A stretch of 16,226 nt of DNA from Cellvibrionaceae bacterium (GTDB taxonomy: Bacteria; Pseudomonadota; Gammaproteobacteria; Pseudomonadales; Cellvibrionaceae), in NCBI GenBank assembly GCA_027012915.1, contig JALUYN010000202.1, positions 1 to 16,226 on the forward strand, written 5' to 3'. Positions 6,956-15,100 of this stretch are shown piece after piece. Within the stretch, counting starts at the first letter, position 1. Every line of letters starts with the position of its first letter. The position numbers were made by a program, and so were the translations under genes. Under the pieces are notes generated by a model, which ran no database searches, was not told the origin of the DNA, and was given only the letters and a program-made list of their open reading frames with translations.

Positions 6956-9109
6956 CTAACCGTTTTTGGGTTCAGCTTCGTTGATTGTAATTTTTATCCA
7001 CGGGTCATCATGACCGAGTGCTTTATGATCCCTCGATGTTACCTTATGAAGATGCTTCGGAAGATTCTCCAAGATCTCAGTAACGCCGGCTCTCCAGTCG
7101 TTCAGGAACTGCAGCTTAGGCTCATTTTGCTGTATGCCCATTGCATGTGAAAAGCCCATATAGAGCAGGTGCCATACGCTCCCTCTAATGAAGTAGTAGA
7201 TACTGTTGTATTTCTTTGTAAACTCTTTTTGGAGGTAGTAATTAATTCTGAAGCAAGCTTTGCTCATGTCAGAATTCGATTCTATGGGCTTTGATAGTTC
7301 ATCTTTCACGAAAGCGTAGAGTTCCCTTAATGCTTGTTCCAGGACAGCGAGCTTTTCCTCTCTTTCTTTGGTGCATATGATGTTCGAGAGCTGATCGTCA
7401 AAAAGGTACTGCTCGAGACTAGTATTCCAAGCGCTAGAATTAATGTGATCGTTGAAAGTGTTATCGTCAATCCACTCAGCGCCATTTAGTTTTGCACCGT
7501 TCGAGCAGTTATAGAAGTTCTGCTGTGGGTGTAAGTTTATTTTAGACTCGACGCGTCGTTTAACGTGGAATAGATTGTTTGTCGTTTTTATCTGGCTGTC
7601 TGGAATTGCGCCCTCTACCTTGAAGGTGCCATCGTCTTCTTCCTGTAGTTTGGAGTGTTCTTTGAAACCCTCTGGAGCATCTTCACTGTAGTAGATTGAA
7701 TGCTTGGAGTGGTGTTGTTTTTGATTAGCATACCCGAGATCCATACCGAAGAAGTAAACACTCTGGCAGTTGTGCTCGCAGGCAATGGCTGTCGCTGCAT
7801 TGGTGCACGAAGGCGTGCCAGTGGAGATGTTCTCTACGTCGCTGCCAAAGATGCTGGCAGCTGCTGTTTCATGCTTGAAGTAGAGGCGTTTGTCGTCGAA
7901 AAATTCGAAGGCGAGTGGGTTGACCTGGGATGCTCCTATAAATTTGATGCCCTTCAGCCATTCTCGGGGAGCTGTATTCTCGATGTGTTCAATGGTTGAA
8001 AAATGAGATTCAAGCTCTATGTGCATGTCCGGCTTAATGTCGTTTGCATAGAGCACTTTGATAGAGGTGCCGCACGAAATGATGGTCAATTTGTCGCGGT
8101 GTCGCTTCAGTGACTCAATTCTGTGGTCGAGAGAAGGACCGCTACCGACGATACATACCGGCTTATCTATGGTTTGCGCGGTTTTCGCAGGAATCTTCTG
8201 GATCCCATTAGCGAAATTATGCAGACAGTTGTTCAACTGATTAACTTCATCGTCATAAAAGCCAAACAGGTTGATGAATACTCGAATTTCTTCGCAGACT
8301 TTGGCTATGGGCTTTTCGTACTTTGGATTGGCTTTGTGGTTATAGAACAGTGTGGCCAGCGGAAATATTGGGCAGTAATTAATCAGGCGATTCCAAATGA
8401 GGCTGTAGATATGATCTTGATTGGGAATATCGCCCAGGATGATGCTTAAAGATTTGCCGTTGGCAATAGTGTAGTCACGGTAGAGTTCTGCCCAATCCAC
8501 GGTATAGAGAGAGGCTGCGAAGTAGTCCAGTTCTGTCTCCATGATGATAACTTGGTGTACATCATTGTTTTTTAAGAAGTTCTCAATGTGCAGTCCGCTG
8601 CCCAGTCCGCAGAAAACGATCATTGGATAAAAGTCGTCCATGCGGTAGCCGGTCTGCTGGTATTGCTCTGGGGTTAATGTGGACTTTTCTGCCAGGGCTC
8701 GAACCTGTTCATGATAGTGGCGCGGCAGGGGGAAATCGGTGTCGAACGTTGGCCGCAGTGTTGTGAGGGGCTTGCCCTTGCTATAAACCGACTGAAATTG
8801 ACTATTTTCGAAGACCGCGTGGTTTCGCGCCTTGCCTTGATACATGGATTCACCTTTGTAGACGATATCCACTTCGTCATTATCCGGGTCTATGTTCAAA
8901 GACAGGTTCTTAAACTGATAGTCCTTGAAAGTCTCGTAAATGTTGGGTTGAGTCTCTTTAAAGAAATTCAGGTTCTTACTGTGCAGTTGTTGTAATCGGC
9001 GGGCTGTTGCTTCTTGTTTGTCGGTGGCTTGCATGAGTTTTATCAAGATCCGTGGTGTCGGGCGTACCCCGAATGTAATGGCATAAGCCAAAAAATTGAA
9101 TGCTTTCAT
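6956..9109 (-). CDS. maf: Maf-type motility-associated flagellin glycosyltransferase (DUF115)
   Basis: A 717-residue protein from ATG 9109, in the usual range for Maf proteins, which transfer nonulosonic or other sugars to serine/threonine of flagellin in the cytoplasm before export. The N-terminal Maf region includes F-C-G-L-G-S-G-L-H-I at 166-175. The central DUF115 nucleotide-sugar domain shows C-I-V-G-S-G-P-S-L-D at 319-328, then S-C-G-T-S-I at 345-350, I-K-P-D-M-H-I-E-L-E at 358-367 and Y-F-F-G-M-D-L-G-Y at 452-460. A helical C-terminal part follows. The start is uncertain: ATG 9109 has only a distant AGGA, an in-frame ATG at 9034 would give M-Q-A-T-D-K, and a TTG at 9166 would add a very basic leader. 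The gene is divergent from the flagellin gene and opens a three-gene - strand operon, fitting flagellin as its acceptor. Confidence 0.93.
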   Translation of the reverse strand: MKAFNFLAYAITFGVRPTPRILIKLMQATDKQEATARRLQQLHSKNLNFFKETQPNIYETFKDYQFKNLSLNIDPDNDEVDIVYKGESMYQGKARNHAVFENSQFQSVYSKGKPLTTLRPTFDTDFPLPRHYHEQVRALAEKSTLTPEQYQQTGYRMDDFYPMIVFCGLGSGLHIENFLKNNDVHQVIIMETELDYFAASLYTVDWAELYRDYTIANGKSLSIILGDIPNQDHIYSLIWNRLINYCPIFPLATLFYNHKANPKYEKPIAKVCEEIRVFINLFGFYDDEVNQLNNCLHNFANGIQKIPAKTAQTIDKPVCIVGSGPSLDHRIESLKRHRDKLTIISCGTSIKVLYANDIKPDMHIELESHFSTIEHIENTAPREWLKGIKFIGASQVNPLAFEFFDDKRLYFKHETAAASIFGSDVENISTGTPSCTNAATAIACEHNCQSVYFFGMDLGYANQKQHHSKHSIYYSEDAPEGFKEHSKLQEEDDGTFKVEGAIPDSQIKTTNNLFHVKRRVESKINLHPQQNFYNCSNGAKLNGAEWIDDNTFNDHINSSAWNTSLEQYLFDDQLSNIICTKEREEKLAVLEQALRELYAFVKDELSKPIESNSDMSKACFRINYYLQKEFTKKYNSIYYFIRGSVWHLLYMGFSHAMGIQQNEPKLQFLNDWRAGVTEILENLPKHLHKVTSRDHKALGHDDPWIKITINEAEPKNG

Positions 9110-9182
9110 AGGTATGCAAAATCTATTCCTGTTTTTTCTTCTGGGGCGCGGTGATTTTTTAATCAATGGTGCAAAAAAAATC

Positions 9183-9209
9183 TAAAGATCCTGGGAGGGG
9201 TGCCGTTAA
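9183..9209 (+). promoter_or_regulatory. Sigma-28 (FliA) promoter of the flagellin gene
   Basis: TAAAG at 9183-9187 and GCCGTTAA at 9202-9209 are separated by 14 bases, exactly the spacing of the FliA consensus (TAAAG, 14 bases, GCCGATAA). Only one base of the -10 box differs. Transcription would start near 9216, giving an untranslated leader of about 80 bases. This places flagellin expression in the late class, after the hook and anti-sigma export are complete. An A/T-rich block (runs of T and A at 9154-9180) lies immediately upstream and may act as an UP-like element. Confidence 0.85.
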
Positions 9210-9219
9210 CCTCAATGAA

Positions 9220-9258
9220 CCGCCCTGGGAACCGCTCCGCAGGGTTCCCGTCAGGCGG
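9220..9258 (+). other. Stem-loop in the flagellin mRNA leader
   Basis: GGGAACC (9227-9233) pairs perfectly with GGTTCCC (9243-9249) across a nine-base loop. An outer stem pairs CCGCC (9220-9224) with GGCGG (9254-9258), the two stems being joined by a small asymmetric internal loop. The hairpin begins a few bases after the predicted sigma-28 start site and ends about 24 bases before the ribosome binding site. It probably stabilises or regulates flagellin mRNA. There is no T tract after it, so it is not a terminator. Confidence 0.55.
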
Positions 9259-9294
9259 CGGGGTGTTTAAGGAAACCATACAGGAGAGCTAACC

Positions 9295-11571
9295 ATGCCT
9301 CAGATTATTAATACCAATATCTCGTCGCTCACGGCGCAGCGGAACCTGAACAGTTCGCAGTCCGATCAGGCGACAGCTCTACAGCGCTTGTCTTCGGGCT
9401 TGCGTATTAATAGCGCGAAAGACGATGCTGCTGGTCTCGCGATTTCAACCCGCTTCTCTTCTCAGACACGCGGTCTGACAGTGGCGATTCGAAACGCAGG
9501 CGACGGTATCTCCCTGGCGCAAACCGCTGAAGGTGCACTGGGTTCAATTACTGATTCATTGCAGCGTATCCGCGAACTGGCGCTTCAGGCAGCTAACGGC
9601 ACCAACTCTGACTCTGACCGTCAGGCTCTTAACGCTGAGGCCCAGCAGCTGATCGCCGAGGTAACTCGTACCGGTGAACAGACCAACTTTAACGGCCGCA
9701 AATTGTTAGATGGTTCCTTTGACTCCGCTTTCCAAATTGGCGCGAACGCCGGTGAAACCATTCAGGTTTCTGTTGCCAAACTGACCTCTGACGTACTGGG
9801 TGCTGCCGATGAAGCTGGCGTAAGTGCGGTTGGTGGTCAAGTAGGTACTGATGATGCAGCTAAAGCACTGTCCAACGGTGACCTGATCATCAACGGTGTT
9901 GCTATCGCTCCTTCTTCTGCGACTGACGATACCGCATCTACTAAAAATGCCGATGCCAGTGCGATCGCTAAAGTTGCTGCAATTAACGAAGCCAGCGACG
10001 AAACAGGCGTAACTGCGGTTGTCGACGAAAACGTATTGAATGGTACTACTCAGGCTTCTGCTGGTGGTGCTGCGACCGGTAATATCAGTATTAACGGCGT
10101 AACCATCAGTATTTCTACTACCAACAACTCTACCGATATTGAAAAGTCTGGTACTCGTTCCTCAGTGATCGCTGCGATCAACGCGAAGTCTGAGCTGACC
10201 GGTGTAACCGCTTCCGATGGTGGTAATGAGAACGGTGTAATCCTGACTGCGGCCGATGGTCGAAATATTGATATCGGTGCCTCAACTACTTCCGATTTGA
10301 ATGCTGCCACGACTGGTATCTCTGGTCTGGCTACTTCGGGCTCTGGTTCTGTATACACCGGTGGCTACACTCTGATTGCCGATGGTGACCAGCCTGAAAT
10401 CAAGATTGCAGGTGGTGATGGTACCGGTACCGGTGACATTGATAACACCGGACTGGCATCTGGTACTTATGTGGCCGGTGAGGCACGTGTGACCTCTACT
10501 TCACAGACCGTAGGTACAGTATCTACCTCTGGTGGTACAACCACAGCAGCGCAGGCTTCTGCCAAGGCTCTGACCGATGGTGACCTGGTAATCAATGGTG
10601 TGACCATCGAGGCGAGTACCGCGCTTGATGATACCGCTTCTGAGACTACCGCTCTGACTTCTAACGGTGCGGCTTCAGGTATTGCCATTGCGGCGGCCAT
10701 CAACAGTGCATCCGACTCTACTGGTGTTACCGCTGAAGTTAACGCAACTGTCGTAGTAGGTAGCGCAGGCGCTACTGCAACCGCGTCCGATGCTGGCGAT
10801 CAGCTGGATGTTTGGATCAACAATGTAGACATCGGTACTATCACTTCTGTGGGTGATCTTGAGAAAGACCGCGCGGCTACTATCGCATTGATCAACGAGA
10901 AGTCTGGTCAAACAGGCGTCGTTGCAACCGATAACGGTAAGTCAATCACCTTGACTGCAGCCGACGGCCGTAACATCTCTGTATTTACAGCATCTGATGA
11001 AGGCACCTCGGCAACAGTATCCCGAAGCTTTGGCCTGGATAAAGCTGTAGACGGTATTGGATCGTTCTCCAGCGCCGATGCATCTATCGGCTTCGGTAGC
11101 AGCGCAACCGTATCTACCGGTATTGCTGAAACTACTTACTCCACCGTGACCTTGAAATCAGCTGGAGAGATCACTATCGAAGGCGGTACCAAAGGTACTA
11201 CCGGTCTGAGTGATTCAGGTTTCCGCAAAGGTGAGTACGGCGGTGGTGTTAGCGGCCAGTTCCTGACCGACGTGGATATCTCGACTCTGGACGGCGCCAA
11301 CCAGGCCCTGACAGCAATCGATAACGCACTGGATAAGGTTAACGCGGCTCGAGCGGATTTGGGTGCGGTTCAAAACCGTTTCGAAACCACCATTTCCAAC
11401 TTGACCATTGCTCAGGAAAACTTGACCGCTGCAAACAGCCGAATCAAGGATGCGGACTTCGCAGCTGAAACGGCCGAACTGTCCAGAACGCGAGTTCTGC
11501 AGCAGGCGGGTATTTCGATCTTGGCACAGGCAAACGCCTTGCCACAGCAGGCACTGTCACTGCTTCAGTAA
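9295..11571 (+). CDS. fliC: Flagellin, unusually long (758 aa)
   Basis: The major filament subunit, exported by the flagellar type III system. GGAGAG at 9283-9288, six bases before ATG, is a good ribosome site. The N-terminal D0/D1 region (about 1-145) is canonical: I-N-T-N-I-S-S-L at 5-12, R-L-S-S-G-L-R-I-N at 31-39, and [10 protein letters not shown] at 89-98, the segment sensed by TLR5 in related flagellins. The C-terminal D1/D0 region (about 674-758) is also canonical and ends L-S-L-L-Q. Between them lie about 500 residues of Ser/Thr/Gly/Ala-rich, acidic sequence with two copies of a two-module unit resembling Flagellin_IN repeats. Flagellins of related bacteria are often near 280-500 residues, so this one is enlarged. 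The variable part is rich in serine and threonine, possible acceptors for the divergently encoded Maf. No cysteine is present. Only one flagellin gene is seen here. Confidence 0.97.
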   Translation: MPQIINTNISSLTAQRNLNSSQSDQATALQRLSSGLRINSAKDDAAGLAISTRFSSQTRGLTVAIRNAGDGISLAQTAEGALGSITDSLQRIRELALQAANGTNSDSDRQALNAEAQQLIAEVTRTGEQTNFNGRKLLDGSFDSAFQIGANAGETIQVSVAKLTSDVLGAADEAGVSAVGGQVGTDDAAKALSNGDLIINGVAIAPSSATDDTASTKNADASAIAKVAAINEASDETGVTAVVDENVLNGTTQASAGGAATGNISINGVTISISTTNNSTDIEKSGTRSSVIAAINAKSELTGVTASDGGNENGVILTAADGRNIDIGASTTSDLNAATTGISGLATSGSGSVYTGGYTLIADGDQPEIKIAGGDGTGTGDIDNTGLASGTYVAGEARVTSTSQTVGTVSTSGGTTTAAQASAKALTDGDLVINGVTIEASTALDDTASETTALTSNGAASGIAIAAAINSASDSTGVTAEVNATVVVGSAGATATASDAGDQLDVWINNVDIGTITSVGDLEKDRAATIALINEKSGQTGVVATDNGKSITLTAADGRNISVFTASDEGTSATVSRSFGLDKAVDGIGSFSSADASIGFGSSATVSTGIAETTYSTVTLKSAGEITIEGGTKGTTGLSDSGFRKGEYGGGVSGQFLTDVDISTLDGANQALTAIDNALDKVNAARADLGAVQNRFETTISNLTIAQENLTAANSRIKDADFAAETAELSRTRVLQQAGISILAQANALPQQALSLLQ
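9856..10278 (+). repeat. Flagellin internal unit 1: modules A1 and B1
   Basis: Residues 188-243 (module A1, [11 protein letters not shown] then a D-D-T-A-S segment and [13 protein letters not shown]) are followed by residues 262-328 (module B1, [20 protein letters not shown] and L-T-A-A-D-G-R-N-I). Both carry the I-N-G-V core and the I-N-x-x-S...T-G-V end typical of Flagellin_IN repeats. The same A then B order recurs in unit 2. Confidence 0.75.
10558..10986 (+). repeat. Flagellin internal unit 2: modules A2 and B2
   Basis: Residues 422-485 (A2, [16 protein letters not shown] and [13 protein letters not shown]) match module A1. Residues 503-564 (B2, W-I-N-N-V-D-I, D-L-E-K, A-L-I-N-E-K-S and L-T-A-A-D-G-R-N-I) match module B1. 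The two units are clearly related in protein and only partly in DNA, so the duplication is old. A Gly/Thr-rich stretch (about 340-420) separates them. Confidence 0.75.
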
Positions 11572-11592
11572 TCGGAGCTAGACGGTAATTGA

Positions 11593-11629
11593 GGAGGAGA
11601 TCTGCTAACATAAACGTTAGTAGGCCTCC
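11593..11629 (+). other. Stem-loop between fliC and flaG
   Basis: GGAGG (11593-11597) pairs with CCTCC (11625-11629), and CTAAC (11605-11609) with GTTAG (11616-11620), with an unpaired stretch between the two stems. No T tract follows; the next bases are AAATCGG. It is more likely a processing or stability element that lets fliC and flaG messages accumulate to different levels than a full terminator. No separate flaG promoter was found in the 87-base spacer. Confidence 0.4.
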
Positions 11630-11658
11630 AAATCGGAAACCTGACTGAGGATTGAGAT

Positions 11659-12066
11659 ATGAATGAAGTAAAACCAACAACGGTTGCGGTTATTCCGTCT
11701 GGTTCTGCTTCTGCTCAAACCAACAGCGGTGGAGCAGCCAAAAGTGCAGCTCCAAGCGGCAAGGAATTGCCACCCGAGAAGGCGCCAGTGGCGCAACAGC
11801 AAGCGCAAGCAACTGTTGACCCGCAGGCCCTTGAAGAGCAGCAGAAAAAGGTGGATGAAGCTGTATCCAAGTTGAACGACTACGTTCAATCTACCCAGAG
11901 AGACCTACAGTTCAGTTACGATGAAGATGCAGGTCGCCCGGTGGTAACGGTTCTGGATAGAGAGACGCAACAGGTGATTCGTAGAATACCTGATGATGTA
12001 GTCCTCAATTTGGCGCGAAACTTGAATGATGAAGAGCCAGTAAGATTGTTCAGCGCGCAGGCCTAG
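11659..12066 (+). CDS. flaG: FlaG family protein
   Basis: A 135-residue protein of normal length for FlaG, which in several polar flagellates limits filament length by an unknown mechanism. TGAGGA at 11646-11651 lies seven bases before ATG. Residues 1-60 are low-complexity and rich in Ala, Pro, Gln and Ser. The conserved FlaG core occupies about 60-125: a helix with V-D-E-A-V-S-K-L-N-D-Y, then L-Q-F-S-Y-D-E-D-A-G at 83-92 and the strand V-V-T-V-L-D with R-R-I-P-D-D-V at 107-113. It lies 87 bases after fliC and about 98 before fliD, the usual place in Pseudomonas- and Vibrio-like bacteria. Confidence 0.93.
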   Translation: MNEVKPTTVAVIPSGSASAQTNSGGAAKSAAPSGKELPPEKAPVAQQQAQATVDPQALEEQQKKVDEAVSKLNDYVQSTQRDLQFSYDEDAGRPVVTVLDRETQQVIRRIPDDVVLNLARNLNDEEPVRLFSAQA

Positions 12067-12116
12067 CTCTTGGGAGCAAAAGCTGCAGCTGACAGGCTCA
12101 GATTCAGTTCAAATTA

Positions 12117-12141
12117 ACCACCCCGGCAAGCCCGGGGTGGT
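12117..12141 (+). terminator. Strong GC-rich hairpin between flaG and fliD, terminator-like but without a T tract
   Basis: A perfect 10-base stem pairs 12117-12126 with 12132-12141 around a five-base loop (CAAGC). The bases after it are CCCATTATGGGG, so the T run of an intrinsic terminator is missing. A short CCC/GGG hairpin at 12142-12152 follows and touches the fliD ribosome site (GGGGAGGT, 12150-12157). The stem may attenuate transcription or protect the 3' end of fliC-flaG mRNA so that less cap than filament is made. Confidence 0.5.
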
Positions 12142-12164
12142 CCCATTATGGGGAGGTGGTAAAT

Positions 12165-15100
12165 ATGTCGATTTCGTCTCTAGGTATTGGTTCAGGTGTC
12201 TTGACGGCGGACTTGGTTGATCAGTTGGTTGAGGCCGAACGCGGACCAACGGAAAACCGCCTTGATTCCCAAGAAGAAGTGCTCAACGCCCAGGTTTCGG
12301 AATTTGGCGCGTTAAAAGGCCTGGTGTCAGATTTTGAATCATCCGTATCGGCCTTGAATCTATCCTCCTCCTTCAAAAACAATACGGCCAGCTCAACCAA
12401 TGAAAACGCCGTTACAGCTACAGCCAGTAGCGTAGCGTCACCGGGCTTATATTCAATTGAAGTTGATTCTCTGGCCCAGAGGCAAACTATTGCCAGCCTC
12501 GAATTTTCCAATCTAAACGATATTGTCGGTGAAGGTACTTTGAAATTTACCTTCGGTACCGTGGGTACCACTCGGGATGCCAATGGCAATGTCACCAGTT
12601 TTGACTCGTTTACAGCCAATACTTCAGAAGCAGTAAAAACTCTCAAAGTTGATGCAACCAACCATACGGTTACCGGGCTGCGCGATGCTATTAACAAATC
12701 GGATCTGGGGATTTCGGCGACGATTGTCGATACTGGCTCTGGCTACCGATTGTTACTGCAATCTCAAGACAGTGGTGAAGATAATGGCTTCAAGGTCGAA
12801 GTCAGTAATGCATCCAATGGTTTGGATGGCTTTAACTTTAACGAAACGACAACCGGTGCGGGGCTTCTGCATACCGGTTTAGCCAGCGATGCTCAATTTA
12901 AAGTTAACGGGCTTAGCGTTACCCGGGAAGATAACTTGGTCGCCGGTGTTATTAACGGTGTGACTCTCAACCTGAAGCAGACCACCTCCGGTCCGGTTAA
13001 TCTGACGATTGAGAGAGACACGGCAGCCGTAGCCAGCAAGATGAGTGATCTGGTTGACAGTTACAACGCTTTAAAAGGGCGTATTAACGAACTGACCCAG
13101 TTCGACACCGAAGAGGGGAAGGGTAGTCTCTTCACCGGTGATTCCACCGTGAGAACACTTCAGGTTCAGATGCAGCGCGTCATTGGCGGTGTCGTGTCGT
13201 CACTGTCTGGTACTGAATTTCGGGCCTTATCCGAGGTTGGTATTAAAACCAATAAGGACACCGGCCTGTTGGAGTTTGATAGTGGCAAGTTTACAAGCCT
13301 TCTGAACAATGATCCGGACGCGATGACTACGTTGTTCACGCGCACTGGCACGACAACCGATTCCCAGCTTGCGTTTCAGACGGGCGGCACGAATACCGCT
13401 GCTGGCACCTACGACGTAGTGATCAGTCAGTTGGCTACCCGGGGTGAGTTTGTTGGTAATGGTACCTCAGGCAGCTTTACCATTGATGCTGACAATGACA
13501 CCTTCAAGATCAATGTAGACGGTACCAATTCCCAGTCTATTCAATTGAGCGCCGGAACCTATAACGGAACAGAACTGGCGCAGCTGCTGCAAGCTCAGAT
13601 TAATGCCGATGAAAATCTGTTGTCTCGGGCTAAGTCGGTTGAAGTGACTTATGACGCAGGCAAGCAGTCGTTTTCTATTGAATCTTCAACGTTTGGTTCA
13701 TCATCGTCTGTCAACTTTACGGCACTGGATACCGATACAGCGCGCGAGCTGGGTTTTTATGTGCCCGGCCAAGGGCCGCGCTCGCTGGAAGCGGTCAACG
13801 GCCTATCCGTTGTGGATACGCTCTCGGCTCCTCTCGTGATTGATGACAGCAACGACGATTTTTCGCTGACTGTTGCCGGAGTAACCTCCAATAACATTGA
13901 ACTGGCGAATGCCTCATACACCGATGGCAGTGATCTCGCCGCGGCGCTGCAAAGCGCAATTAACGCCGATTCCAATTTTTCAGCAGAGGGTTTAACCGCA
14001 ACCGTTTCTTTCGAGGGCTCTCAGTCTGACGGGCAACTGAAGATTGCTTTTAGCGACGGAGAAACCTTCGCCATTGAGTCAGCTGATGCAGGCTTGGCTA
14101 GTGCGCTTGGTATTACTACAGGTAAGCAGGAAACTGATCAGGTCGCATCTCTGGCTTTGAATGACGATTTCAGCAGTGCGGTCACCATTGATTCATCAAA
14201 TGATGAGTTCACCGTAGTGGTCAACGGTACTACTTCCAATACCATTCAAATAGCTAATGCAAGCTATGCCGATGGCGCCAGTCTGGCAGCGGCAATTCAG
14301 TCTGCCTTGCAGGCGGATACGAATTTGCAGGGTGTGGACGTCGTTTCTGCGGCCGGTGCGACTACCTCTGCCGGGAGCCTCGATATTGCAGCCGCAGGTA
14401 TTGATTTTTCCTCCGTAAACAGGGGGCTGCTGCTAAATTTCAATGGAATTGATCTTGAAGTTCGGGTTGATCAGGATGCGACTACAGACCTTAACAGCGA
14501 CACCAATGTGGGTGATGTGGACGATAATCTTTTTGCCGTTCAATCAGCGCTTGATAGTGCTTTGACTGCGGCAGGCCTGAGTGCCGGAGATATTGTTGCT
14601 TCGGTGTCTGGAAATGGTCTGGTCTTGACCAGTGCAGCTCAGAATTCGAGTCAGACTTTGCAGGTTGTTGCTGATGGTATAGGGGCAGAAACTGGCGCGG
14701 GTACAACTGTGCTTGCCGGTGGGGAGGACTACTCTGCACTGGGTGATGCTACTTTCGCTCTGGATGTTGATGGAACTGCTGTCAATGTTGATCTGTCATC
14801 TACGGTCGATGGCACTGGTGCCGCCAATACTGATGTTTTGGCTCAGATTCAAACTGCACTTGATTCCGGGCTAACAACGGCAGGTTTGAATGCAGGCGAT
14901 GTTGAGGCGCGCTTGAATGGATCAGGGCAAGTTGTTTTTTATGATACGCAGAATCAGGCCAGCACTAACACTCTGTCGGTTTCGGCAGTAGGTGCCGATG
15001 ATGTTCTGGGGCTGACTGCTCAGGTCGGAGTTTCCAATTCTGGCAGTGATGGTTTTGGTTTGTCGCTACAAACTGTCAATGGTGTGGATCAGGAGACCCT

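Noticed and set aside
12081..12090. Ten-base palindrome AGCTGCAGCT after flaG
   Set aside because: A palindrome of this size is common by chance and has no loop; no operator family is recognised.
12156..12164. GTG start for fliD adding three residues
   Set aside because: GTG 12156 overlaps the ribosome site itself, while ATG 12165 is correctly spaced from it.
12221..12697. A 158-codon open frame on the - strand within fliD
   Set aside because: It lies opposite the conserved FliD N-terminus and has the composition of a shadow frame (Ser/Val/Thr-rich).
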